From the NCBI GenBank assembly GCA_964035545.1, contig OZ037767.1, positions 15,619,498 to 15,683,497 on the forward strand: 64,000 nucleotides of DNA, given 5' to 3'. Under the pieces are notes generated by a model. The model had not been told where the DNA came from. It was given only the letters and a program-made list of their open reading frames with translations, and did not search any database. The position numbers were made by a program, and so were the translations under genes. How positions within the stretch are numbered: the stretch's first letter is position 1; each line of letters begins with the position of its first letter. This document shows, one piece after another, positions 42,352-51,615 of this stretch. Origin of the DNA: Bugula neritina (lineage: Eukaryota; Bryozoa; Gymnolaemata; Cheilostomatida; Bugulidae).

Positions 42352-43641
42352 CTATAATCGTTCTAAAACGTTTAAATTTACCCAAGAGTTTTGAGAATCG
42401 GGATAACCCAACCATTTTACTAAAGCCTTTTTACCTTTCTTTTTAATTACGCGCTCTATTCTATACATTTCTTGCCTCGTCTTTTGTAATTCCTGTTCGT
42501 AAAAAGATCCTTGAATTTCTTCTCCTCCCGAGTCGGTTAATTTATAAGTAGTCGGATTAGTATATAATATTTTACTTATAGTAAACACTTCCTCCGTCCA
42601 TCTAACTGTATAACCTTTTTCAAACGTTCGTTTCTTACGAGGTATACGCACTCTATCACCTATAGTAAATTTAGGTTTAGAAGGCGCTGGTAAGTTTGGA
42701 TATAATTTCACGCGTACTTTATTTTCATTAGAAGGATCACTAGCTTCAATTGGTGTCATTCCAATAGACGAATGTTTAGTCTCATTATACCGTTTTACTA
42801 AATCTTTTAGTGCGTCTATATATTTATAAGTATTATTAGCCGAAAAATATTTAAACATTCGCTCTTTCATTGTTCTATTCCACCTCTCTACTACGCTAGA
42901 CTTTTCTTCATTTTCCGTAGAATATAAGTCTATTAAGGACTTTACGTCTTTGTTATAAAACTCTTTTCCCTTGTCAACCCATAAATATTGTGGCTTACGA
43001 CGAGTTAAAATTGTTTTTAAAGCTGAAGCCGTCGCTTTTCCAGTCTTATTTTTTAAAGGTATTATCCAACCGTATTTTGAAAACACGTCTATTACCGTTA
43101 GTAAATATTTATAACCGTTATTAAATTTAGCGAATTCAGTCATATCAACCAAGTCGGCCGCCCAAATATTATCAATACCCGATACCCAAACTCGTCTTTT
43201 ACGAAATTTTTTTTGTACGGGTTTATGTAATTCTTCGGCTAACTCGTTCGTCCATCCCCATCCTAAACGCTTTTTCGCTCCTATTATTGCTGAAGCGAAA
43301 CGACTGTGTCGCTGTTCAGCGGGCGTAGGATTAGGTATAGCTTTTAGTTCGTCTAGCATATTTTTATCACATATTTCGTTTCTAGTCTTAGTATCTTTAT
43401 TAAGCGCGTAACACACGTCGTGTCTCATGGCTATAGCGTCGTCTCGATCTACCGGTTTACTCCATTCTTTAGGAGTCGTGTCGTCATTTAAACGCTTATT
43501 TAATTTAGTACCTGGTCCTAAAAAATTATGGCCTGGATAATGCAATTCGAAAGGTAAATTATTTATTAAATTATTCGCTAAACCCGACCCAACAAATGTA
43601 GTCTTTTTACATCCGCATTGACCGCAATTACCGTAACCCAT
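42352..43641 (-). CDS. Phospholipase A2-like domain fused to integrase and chromodomain
   Basis: 429 residues in one frame. Residues about 28-115 form a parvovirus-VP1-type phospholipase A2 domain: calcium-loop motif Y-P-G-H-N-F-L-G-P-G at 35-44 and catalytic H74-D75 in M-R-H-D-V-C-Y. Residues about 133-300 form a retrovirus-type integrase core, with D163 (A-A-D-L-V-D-M), D223 (W-V-D-K-G-K-E-F) and E252 (V-V-E-R-W-N-R). Residues 391-429 are a chromodomain (Y-R-I-E-R-V ... V-K-W-L-G-Y). D223 to E252 spans 28 residues rather than the usual 35; the loop before Y-S-T-E-N-E is shortened. The usual N-terminal zinc-binding module is not seen. The chromodomain may direct integration to modified chromatin; the lipase would act on membranes during entry. 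Confidence 0.9.
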   Translation of the reverse strand: MGYGNCGQCGCKKTTFVGSGLANNLINNLPFELHYPGHNFLGPGTKLNKRLNDDTTPKEWSKPVDRDDAIAMRHDVCYALNKDTKTRNEICDKNMLDELKAIPNPTPAEQRHSRFASAIIGAKKRLGWGWTNELAEELHKPVQKKFRKRRVWVSGIDNIWAADLVDMTEFAKFNNGYKYLLTVIDVFSKYGWIIPLKNKTGKATASALKTILTRRKPQYLWVDKGKEFYNKDVKSLIDLYSTENEEKSSVVERWNRTMKERMFKYFSANNTYKYIDALKDLVKRYNETKHSSIGMTPIEASDPSNENKVRVKLYPNLPAPSKPKFTIGDRVRIPRKKRTFEKGYTVRWTEEVFTISKILYTNPTTYKLTDSGGEEIQGSFYEQELQKTRQEMYRIERVIKKKGKKALVKWLGYPDSQNSWVNLNVLERL

Positions 43642-43727
43642 TAGTCTATTATTTTTACTTACTCTCTTTTCGTAATTAAGAATTTTGTTTTAGTTTTACA
43701 CTTACAACAATACATTTATTATAATAA

Positions 43728-44486
43728 ATGGAAATAGAAAATCTTTCGTGGAAAAACGAAATTAATCGTAATAATAATCCTTTACTTCCTAAAAGCATAA
43801 GAGGTCTTATCGTTGGAAAGTCTGGATGCGGTAAAACTACTTTACTTTGTAATTTATTATTACAACCTAATTGGCTCGATTACGATAAACTTATGATTTA
43901 CGGTAAAAGCCTTTCTCAACCCGAATATATAAATATGAGGAAGGCTTTCGAACGTAAATTAACTAAAGAAGAAATTTTAAATTTTTTTAAAAATAGTAAC
44001 GCGATAGTAAATTCGGGTATAAATGTAACTCGTGTTTTAAAAAATAGTAAGGGTAACGGTAATATAGACGCCGAATTTATCGAATCTAGTGACGACGTTT
44101 ATGACCCTAGCGAATTAGACGTTAGTAATAAAAATTTAATAATATTCGATGATTTAATGTTGGAAAAACAAAAAACTTGTGAAAGTTATTACGTAAGAGG
44201 ACGACACAATAACGTCGATTGCTTTTATTTGTCGCAAAATTATTTTAAGCTACCTAGAAACACTATTCGGGAAAACGCTAATTTTATTTGCTTATTTCCT
44301 CAAGACGGAAAAAATTTAAATCATATATATCAAGATCACGTAAACGGAGATTTAACGTTAAACGAATTTAAAAACTTTTGTTATAAAGGATGGCAAAAAC
44401 CTCACGGTTTTATTACTTTAGATTTTTCTTCCTCAAAAAATAATGGAAGGTATAGGCATAGCTTAGACGAATTTTATATACCTTAA
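43728..44486 (+). CDS. Packaging ATPase (FtsK/HerA, A32-like)
   Basis: 252 residues. Walker A is G-K-S-G-C-G-K-T-T at 30-38 and Walker B is L-I-I-F-D-D at 137-142, followed by a Y-L-S-Q-N sensor-like motif at 167-171. This matches genome-packaging ATPases of Polintons, virophages and nucleocytoplasmic DNA viruses, which pump DNA into preformed capsids. It is the first of three plus-strand genes at the right end. The start is ATTATAATAAATGG and the stop lies 3 bp before the next ATG. It looks intact. Confidence 0.95.
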   Translation: MEIENLSWKNEINRNNNPLLPKSIRGLIVGKSGCGKTTLLCNLLLQPNWLDYDKLMIYGKSLSQPEYINMRKAFERKLTKEEILNFFKNSNAIVNSGINVTRVLKNSKGNGNIDAEFIESSDDVYDPSELDVSNKNLIIFDDLMLEKQKTCESYYVRGRHNNVDCFYLSQNYFKLPRNTIRENANFICLFPQDGKNLNHIYQDHVNGDLTLNEFKNFCYKGWQKPHGFITLDFSSSKNNGRYRHSLDEFYIP

Positions 44487-44489
44487 TAA

Positions 44490-44939
44490 ATGAGTGGAAA
44501 AAATAATTTTATCGAAAGAGTTGTAACTAAAAATAATACTTTTCTTAATGAATTTTCTAGTACAACCATTAATACGGCACTATTATTAGGGTATATAGTG
44601 GATAAACCTATTGAATTAACGTACGCTTTATTAGAGTTGCAACATTTACCGGTTAATGATAATAATTCTTTATATTGGAAGGATAAAAAATTAACTTTAG
44701 TTATTGGAAATATTAACGGTCCTATTAGGCACGAAAGTAAGGAATATATAATTCGAGGAGGTGTCGCGAGTATAAAAATACCTATGCTGGAATATATTGA
44801 CGCCGATAAAAATATTGGATTGGTATTGGAGTGTTCGAGCGATTATACTAGTCGTAAACCTAATGATATTATAGTTAATAATGATATCGCTTTACCATTC
44901 GAATTAATATCATTAAAGCTTTATTTTAATTATAAATGA
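44490..44939 (+). CDS. Polinton accessory protein C (divergent paralogue of A and B)
   Basis: 149 residues. It shares with proteins A and B the blocks I-V-D-K-P-I-E-L-T-Y-A-L, S-L-Y-W-K-D-K-K-L, S-D-Y-T-S-R-K-P-N-D-I-I-V and a final L-K-L-Y-F-N-Y-K (protein B ends K-L-Y-Y-N-Y-K). It lacks the Y-x-F-G N-terminus, which instead begins the adjacent fibre gene. The stop overlaps the fibre start by ATGA. A domain of a surface assembly with the fibre is plausible but unproven. Confidence 0.7.
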   Translation: MSGKNNFIERVVTKNNTFLNEFSSTTINTALLLGYIVDKPIELTYALLELQHLPVNDNNSLYWKDKKLTLVIGNINGPIRHESKEYIIRGGVASIKIPMLEYIDADKNIGLVLECSSDYTSRKPNDIIVNNDIALPFELISLKLYFNYK

Positions 44940-45832
44940 GTGTTTATAAATTCGGAGGAAGTGGAAAAACGGAAATAAATACGAGAAAATTCGTTTTAAT
45001 AAACGGTAGTAGTACTCTTACGGGTACGCTAGATATGGGGGAAAATAAAATATCTAGAGTCATTGATCCGGCTGACGATCAAGACGCGGCTACAAAAAAA
45101 TACGTTGATGATACGAGTATGCCTAAAATACAGAACCCTATTAATCAATTAACTATATCAACTAATAATGGAGGCGTTATAGATAGCGATTTAAAAGTTG
45201 ATGATGTCGTTACAAAAACTAATGTATCTAATTACGCCGTACCTCTTATACAAAATCCCATTAATCAGTTAACTATATCAACTGATGATGGACGTGTTAT
45301 AGATAGTAATTTAAAAGTTGATGATGTCGTTACGAGAACTAATGTATCTAATTATGCAATACCTCTTATACAAAACCCAACTGAAAAATTAACCGTATCA
45401 ACTAATACGGGTAATATTGCAGATAGCAGCTTAAGCGTTAGCAATGTTATTACGACTAGTAATATAAATAATTTCGCTATAAATAAAATACAACCCGCGA
45501 ATGAAAAATTAACCGTTTCAACTACTTCGGGTAATGTTGTAGATAGTAGCTTAAGCGTTAGCGATGTTGTTACAACTAGTAATATAAATAATTTTGCTAT
45601 GAATAAAATACAACCATCAATCGGAGGTAAATTATTAATGCTTTCGAGTAATGGTAATATCGTAGAAACGGGTATAAATATTTCGAATATTATTACTACT
45701 TATAATATAGATAATTACGCTATTCCTAAATTACAAGGAGCAGTTGGTAATAGATTAGTATTATCAACGAGTGATGGAGATATAGTAGAATCTACAGAAT
45801 CTCAACCCGCATTTTCAAGTTATAACGTTTAA
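44936..45832 (+). CDS. Fibre-like protein with phage-tail-fibre motif and six 40-residue repeats
   Basis: 298 residues. The N-terminus M-S-V-Y-K-F-G matches that of accessory protein A. Residues about 27-57 read L-T-G-T-L-D-M-G-E-N-K-I-S and D-A-A-T-K-K-Y-V-D-D, the junction motif familiar from bacteriophage tail fibres. From about residue 59, six repeats of about 40 residues follow, each with L-x-x-S-T-x-x-G-x-I/V-x-x-S/T and a N-I/V-x-N-Y/F-A-x boundary; the last is shortened. A trimeric fibre shaft for host attachment is a reasonable inference. No globular knob is visible after the repeats, and the last 79 bp lie within the right TIR. Confidence 0.8.
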   Translation: MSVYKFGGSGKTEINTRKFVLINGSSTLTGTLDMGENKISRVIDPADDQDAATKKYVDDTSMPKIQNPINQLTISTNNGGVIDSDLKVDDVVTKTNVSNYAVPLIQNPINQLTISTDDGRVIDSNLKVDDVVTRTNVSNYAIPLIQNPTEKLTVSTNTGNIADSSLSVSNVITTSNINNFAINKIQPANEKLTVSTTSGNVVDSSLSVSDVVTTSNINNFAMNKIQPSIGGKLLMLSSNGNIVETGINISNIITTYNIDNYAIPKLQGAVGNRLVLSTSDGDIVESTESQPAFSSYNV

Positions 45833-46123
45833 ATATTCGTTTTAACGCTTTTTTTTAAAAAAAAATATTTTTTTAAAAAAATAAAAAAAAGTCGTTTTAT
45901 GCGATGTTATTTAAAAAAATAAAAACTACTCTATCTTTAATAAAATTTTATAATATTACTTTACCTTTAATAAAATTCATAATATTACTTTTTTAATAAA
46001 AACTTATTATAGTAGTAGTAGGGAAGGGCCAATCCTGGATACTTTTGCCTCCATGGGGACTCGCAACTTGTTGCGAGGAGCCATGGGGCAAAAGTGGTCC
46101 AGGATTGGCCCTTCCCTACTACT
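45754..46123. repeat. Polinton right TIR
   Basis: 370 bp, inverse of 32639-33007 with few differences. It includes the 3' end and stop of the fibre gene and the terminal palindrome. Confidence 0.92.
46014..46123. repeat. Right terminal palindrome (hairpin-forming)
   Basis: The same 110-bp structure as on the left, with perfect 26-bp outer stems. At the eighth base the right end has a G-C pair (46021/46116) where the left end has A-T (32646/32741). Confidence 0.9.
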
Positions 46124-46129
46124 TATGAA
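46124..46129. repeat. Polinton target-site duplication, right
   Basis: TATGAA, identical to 32633-32638. Confidence 0.9.
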
Positions 46130-46679
46130 TATTTCAAGCACACATTCTACGGCAACTGGCTATATTGTTGTCTTATCAATATTTAGAAGTTTAATGCTTC
46201 ATCATTTTCTGAAACACTTGAGAAATAGTATTATTTTTCTTCAAACAAGTATATAAACAGAAAAATTCACGGTCCATATCACCCCCCAAGTGGCGGTCCA
46301 TATCACCCAAAAATCATGTCACCAAAAATTTTGAATTCTTACAGGCAGAGAGTGGACAAGTATTATGTATACTATTTGGGTATTTATACATACCTTCCAC
46401 ACATTATCTGTAGATACAGGCCCCTTACTCCAGGTAATTTTTTTCAATGAAAATATATCCACAAAATTTGTGAAAAGTTATAAGAAAATGAGCAAAAAGA
46501 GAAAATGTGTCTTTATTTTCTAAGACAAAGAGACAAGTCTAAAATATGTAGACAGGAAGTTAGATATTCCTAATTCTAAGCAATGAGACACTTTCCAACT
46601 TTCTGGTAGCCTTGGATACTGCAAAACATGCATGGTCCATATCACCCGGGTGGTTCATATCGCACCCAGGTTTCCCCTA

Positions 46680-47989
46680 TATAACAAGCTTTGTACTCTC
46701 CATCAAGCTTTTCTTATAAAGCTCATAGGTACTGCTTCAAGCTATGGAAACAGCCATGACTAGCTAAAAACTATAATATTCTGATTATAATTTCTATAAA
46801 TATAGAAAGATTAGATGTCCAGTTATTAGTAAGATCTGACTGGGGTATGGCTAGTGACTGCAGTGAAGCTAGCTATATAGGGATAATTATATTAATATTC
46901 TGCATGATACTTTATATACTGCATGAAAATACTAAAAAGTTATAATGACAGTTATAATCTTTCTGTTTATTATTTATATTATTTTGCTGATAAACCTAAG
47001 TTTTTATGATAATTCTTTTCAAAATGATTATTTTTATTACCTTAATTTTTAAATTAAAATTTTTTCAACTTGAAAATGCAAGTATAGAAGATTATTTAAT
47101 GGTTCAAAACAATGTTCATTATTTTACTGATAATTCAATGCTTCTATTATAATAGAATATGATTCAAACAGTTTACTTACACTGTTACATTACATTAGCT
47201 TATAACATAAGTTTAAAAGTTGCAATTTAGGATATTCTTAATGGTCTCTATTTTATTGAAATTATTCCAATATATGGTGTAAAATAATAGAATTATTTCA
47301 ATTAAACTAACACAAAACATTTATAAAACTTACATTTACCTTTTTTGTTGTAGAACTGCAATAAAGCTCTACTATCCCAAGGTGTGGTGATTCATCACAA
47401 TAATACTATGCATTAATTATACCAATTGAAGCCCTTCCACAAATATATTATTCTCTCTGCATCTTCTTGTTTTTTTCTGGAATGTTATAGGAATTGTCTT
47501 TACCTGGTAAGCATTGTTGCTAGCAAGAAATAATTTTATTATTCTACAAGATCTTTTAATTTGAAATTGTAACTGATTAACAGTTTGGTTTACTGCTGAT
47601 TATAAGACTTCATGATGGCAGCTCAAATTCAAACAGCTTACATCCACTATTTTATTACCTTTTTTTTTAAAGAAAACTCTTTTTATAAAAATAACTATAA
47701 CTTATACAAATTTAAAAAAGTATGTTTTAATGGCTTTAACTAGAATTAAAATTAAAACAATATTTTTTTGGATTAAGGTATTAAAATTTGTTCAACTGAA
47801 ACAAAAGGAAAATTTATAAACTGTATTAAGCATTTGACTGGTTTTGTTGTAGAGTTACAGTAAAATTCTGGAGAGAATTCAAACAAGCTACAGAAGTTAA
47901 AATTCTAATGAATGAAGTTGGTATAGGAAGACCTAAATAAGTGCCATCTTCTAGTACATCTGTGACAAGAAAGTGATGTTTATAAAAAT
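46680..47989. other. AT-rich DNA, no gene seen
   Basis: The segment 47846-47975 resembles 1640-1790 at the left edge of the window. No BUB1-like N-lobe exon was found here. Confidence 0.5.
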
Positions 47990-48215
47990 ATAAGTGTTTT
48001 ACAAGAAGCATTACTGCAACTGGATGTGTTCCTCTCAACTAATACTATGATTGAACAGCCCAGGTCATCTAGAGGTCAAAGTGCCTCAACTCGTAGTGTT
48101 CAGACTGTAAGCAACACAACTCACTAAGTGTCCATCTCTGCGCAGAGCTGTGAGCTGAGTTTCTCCAGCACCGAGGTCAGGTGCTGGACAGCCTTAAGTG
48201 ATGCTATATTATGTT
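47990..48215. other. Duplicated block with converging exon-like ends, copy 2
   Basis: This block is repeated at 55138-55350. On the plus strand a frame reads V-L-Q-E-A-L-L-Q-L-D-V-F-L and ends S-V-Q-T-V-S-N-T-T-H with TAA at about 48125. On the minus strand, an acceptor-like ACATAATATAG is followed by L-K-A-V-Q-H-L-T-S-V-L-E-K-L, ending E-M-D-T with TAG. The two stops overlap tail to tail. The minus frame is open in both copies; the plus frame is broken in the other copy. No upstream exons of either were identified. Confidence 0.35.
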
Positions 48216-49935
48216 AACAAAATTCAATCCATATTTTTGTATTTTTATGTGTGAAATTATCATATGAATGATGTAAATGTGTGATAGTTGAATTATAATA
48301 TACAGAAGTTTAAAGTGTGCATTTTTTTAAACATCAAACTGCCAAGTTTTATATACCTTCAAGTTTAAATGTTTGTTAAGTTTTCAAGTTATTTTTGATA
48401 TTTAAATATACCTGAGCTATTTTCTCAACATTTAAACTTAAAATTATAACACGTGCCAATATAAAAAAACAGCCCGCAACGTTTAGTACTGCATGAATGA
48501 TTTTAATTACAAATTGTTAAAAGCATCATTATATTCTGTTTGCCTAAATAGTTAGAATTCTCCTACTCTAGCCGCAGTTTAAGTAGTTCAAGCACTTTCG
48601 CCGCCTACTTTCTTTCAGGCAAAAAATTTCCATTATTTCAGCCTCAGCTTTCAATAATATATAATCAGTGAAATTTTCAGCTAAACAAATTAGTCTAGTT
48701 AAACTTGCAAGTCAAAAAAGAAGGTTTAGAATTTATTCTGTACCATAATAATTACGTAACAAGATCCACTTTTAAAAGACTCACACCCTTGAAAAGCTGT
48801 ATATAATTAATGACCAATCTGAGAGGATTAAAATTGAGAAACTCAGATAGCCAAAAGTCAAAGGCTGTAGTAAAAGAATTACATAATAGAGTAGCTGTCA
48901 TCAGCTGGTAATTACAGTCCAGTTGTGGGTAATTATTGTATTTGCATGTGAGCTGTATATCCAATGAAATGAGTCTAACTTATACTAAATTGGATCCAGT
49001 AAATTTGTTTTTAAAGTTTAGGTCGCTTCTAACACCAAAGAATAATGCACCAACTATTCTTAATTATAGCAAATGAATTCTTGCAAGACTTTATTTTCTC
49101 AACCATCATTTTAGCTCTGATTTGTCAGGTTTAATTATTGGAAATGTAGTTGTACAAGTTTCACACCTATTCTCAAACTTCCAAGTTTTATTTGAGAGAA
49201 AATATGGTTACAAAATACTATTAATAAAAATATGTTATACACACCATAAAACATACATTATATATTAGTTGAACTGGTCAAAGCATACTTCAATTCAAAA
49301 ACAATTTGTTTTTCAATAATATAACATATACTATATACATATAAAGCATGGATTTTATGACGTCATCATTTTAGTCTTCTTGCATATTGTGGCTTCATAT
49401 ATAGTTATGAAACTTGAGCTGTTATAAATGTTTTTGTTTGCTGCAAGAAGCATCAAATAAATCAAAGGATTTTCATGTTAATTATTTACACTACTTTACT
49501 TCCTTTTTACCTTTTCTTAAGTAGAAATGGCAACACTTTTCATCAATAGGATGTTTTATTTTACTCTAAATAGTTACTTTACTATAAATGGCAGTGGGAG
49601 ACAAAATTAACCAACCAGAGTTATTATATAAATTACTAAAATATAGTTCGTTATATGGTTTCAGCTGGAATCTTGAACTATTTTTCTAAAATGCTTGGAT
49701 AAGACTATTTGCATATTCAAAGGTTCTTCATCACCACTTGGAGTTTGGTTTTATAAAATATTATAAGTAGTTGGCCTAAGTTTATATATTAACCAATCAC
49801 ATGCATTCGTTACTTCATTTGCTTAACCTGGTTACTTCTGAGGTAAAGGGTTCTTCCCAGGAGGTAGGGTTCTTCCCAGAGTAGTTGACCTAGTTTTATG
49901 TTGACCAATCAAATTCGAACACAATCGATTGTGAC

Positions 49936-49943
49936 TATAAATA
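49936..49943 (+). promoter_or_regulatory. TATA box of small gene, copy 2
   Basis: TATAAATA, 84 bp before the ATG, with the same upstream CCAAT motifs at about 49793 and 49908. Confidence 0.7.
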
Positions 49944-50019
49944 CAGCAGTGTGTTCTGTTGAGGTTCAGTCTACAACTTATCTGTGTAACACATCTGAAT
50001 CTGAACTCTATTCTCCACA

Positions 50020-50973
50020 ATGAGCAGCAACAGCACATTTGGTGAGTGACTATGCATACAATACTTGTATTTTTCTAATTTATTAGGCAACATTAAAGAG
50101 AATATTCTATCTTGGAGCTTTGAAACTAAATTATATCTGAAAATAAATAAAAGCATTTTCATCATTATAGTTGAAACATCTTTTTTAACATTTTGCTATT
50201 TTTAAAATGTAACTATTAATAAACTTTATGTAACTTTAGTTCAGCTCGCAGAGCCTTTAAAACTTATTCTAATCTGATTCTAATCTACAAACTAGTAATA
50301 CTGCAAATCGGTTGTAATATCACAGCTAACTCTTTCAGTACAACTTGATTGTTTAAACTAAAAATACTTGCTTAGTACTAAATTGCAATGCAATACAATA
50401 ATGTAATACATAGCGGAATGCAAAATGTGATGTATAAAATTGCGTAACTTTATATTTTAATTTCAGACATTAAAAAACTCTCTCCAAAGAAAAGATACAC
50501 GTTAATATGGAGGAATTTTAACATTCCTCCACCTGCACACATAGCAAGACGATATGCTGAGATAACCCAACCAGAACCATACTATGATTATAATGAGTAA
50601 GTACTGCTTTACTGCTGAGTCTTTCTGTTGTAACCAAAATTCTTAGTCAAACTGCTCTCTGATTACCAGATAAACTTTCTCCATACTGATATTTCTAGCC
50701 TAGATCTGTCAGGTTTGTGTTTGCAAGGTTTAAATTAACAATAAAGACATATATTTAGTTGTAGAAATATTCCATGCAATCAGTAGTTCTATTAGATGAT
50801 TGTGTAATTCTAAACTTCTGACAAAAGAGAAACTGTTATGAGTCTTCATAATAATATCTGAATAACTATTATTTTATTATACTTTTAGAAAGATGACAAG
50901 TAACCTCCAAGATGGTGGACTACATACATATTATGTGAAAAACTTTGATACTCTGGTGAAAAGGGAGAGCTAA
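50020..50973 (+). CDS. Small three-exon gene, 78-aa protein, copy 2
   Basis: Exons 50020-50041, 50467-50596 and 50889-50973 have exactly the lengths of copy 1 (22, 130, 85 nt) and keep the frame to a TAA. Differences from copy 1 are mostly conservative: L-S-P-K-K-R instead of L-P-P-K-K-R, L-I-W-R-N instead of L-V-W-K-N, A-R-R-Y instead of A-R-Q-Y. The last exon is more changed (V-K-N-F-D-T-L). The introns contain many substitutions and small indels. Function unknown. Confidence 0.7.
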
Positions 50974-51615
50974 ATCTGCCACATGCTGATGAATTGAATT
51001 ACTCAGTTTTCTGCATTTTATTAACTGATCTAAACAAGTTTCCTCAAGTGTAAAGTTAGCTGAAATGTCAAACAAGCGTGTCAACACAATATTGATATTA
51101 ATTAACTTTGTAACTTTATAATAATGAATGTAAATATATGTGCTATATTTTATTTTATTGTATTATTCAAACTAATGAAACTATTTTATTTTCTCATAAA
51201 CCAGGTGTGCTGAAATATAAATATATGACTTTAATTATAGATGTGCATACAAGTATATTTTATTTCATGTAGCTAGTAATAGATTGTAATCCTTACCTAT
51301 AACAACTGCCAAACACAGAAAATTTGAGTGAAACTATAAAAAAGAGCTAAAAATCTAATGCTGTAGTATATTTAGATTACATGACAGTTGTATGGCTGCT
51401 GCTTTTATCTATTCTTACTGTTTCTATTTCAGCAGCAGTTATAGTCTGTACATCTAGTGCTAACAAATATTTTTAGACTGCCCGTCTAGTTAATTTTGCA
51501 AGCCAAAAGATGAAATGTTCAGCATTTATCATGTCCCATAATTATTATGTAATAAAATCTCCTTTCAAAGAATTCACACCAGGAAAAATAGCTGTATAAT
51601 TACTGACCAATCAGA

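Larger units (their letters stand above)
32639..46123. mobile_element. Complete Polinton/Maverick element
   Basis: The element is 13,485 bp, begins AGTAG and ends CTACT. It has TIRs of about 370 bp and identical 6-bp flanking duplications. Gene content is diagnostic: protein-primed PolB, retrovirus-type integrase, adenovirus-type protease, packaging ATPase and double-jelly-roll capsid sequence. Most genes read leftward; three at the right end and one small gene read rightward. Polintons are virus-related elements that replicate by protein priming and integrate with their own integrase. TIR similarity is high by eye, so the insertion looks recent. Damaged capsid genes and an altered integrase argue that this copy is not autonomous. 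Confidence 0.97.
32240..46677. mobile_element. TA-flanked TIR transposon, split by the Polinton
   Basis: The left end GGGGAAACCTGGGTGATATG and the right-end complement (imperfect) are both flanked by TA (32238-32239 and 46678-46679). Its own sequence is 32240-32638 plus 46124-46677, about 950 bp. Subterminal motifs of the type GGTGATATGGGCC occur in both orientations (near 32261, 32404, 32425, 46270, 46296, 46635). No transposase frame was seen, so it is non-autonomous, perhaps mariner-like. Confidence 0.8.
48690..51615 (+). repeat. Small-gene repeat unit, copy 2
   Basis: Matches 9087-12060 and 55850-58760. The left direct repeat begins at about 48690, the right at about 51490. The right one stops at 51615, where a 21-bp minisatellite takes over, so this unit is truncated inside what I read as a BUB1-like intron. 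Confidence 0.75.

Noticed and set aside
42352-43641. Bidnavirus- or parvovirus-type origin for the whole element, suggested by the phospholipase domain and hairpin ends
   Set aside because: No Rep/NS1 helicase or parvovirus capsid is present. Gene content, TIRs and the 6-bp duplication are those of a Polinton.
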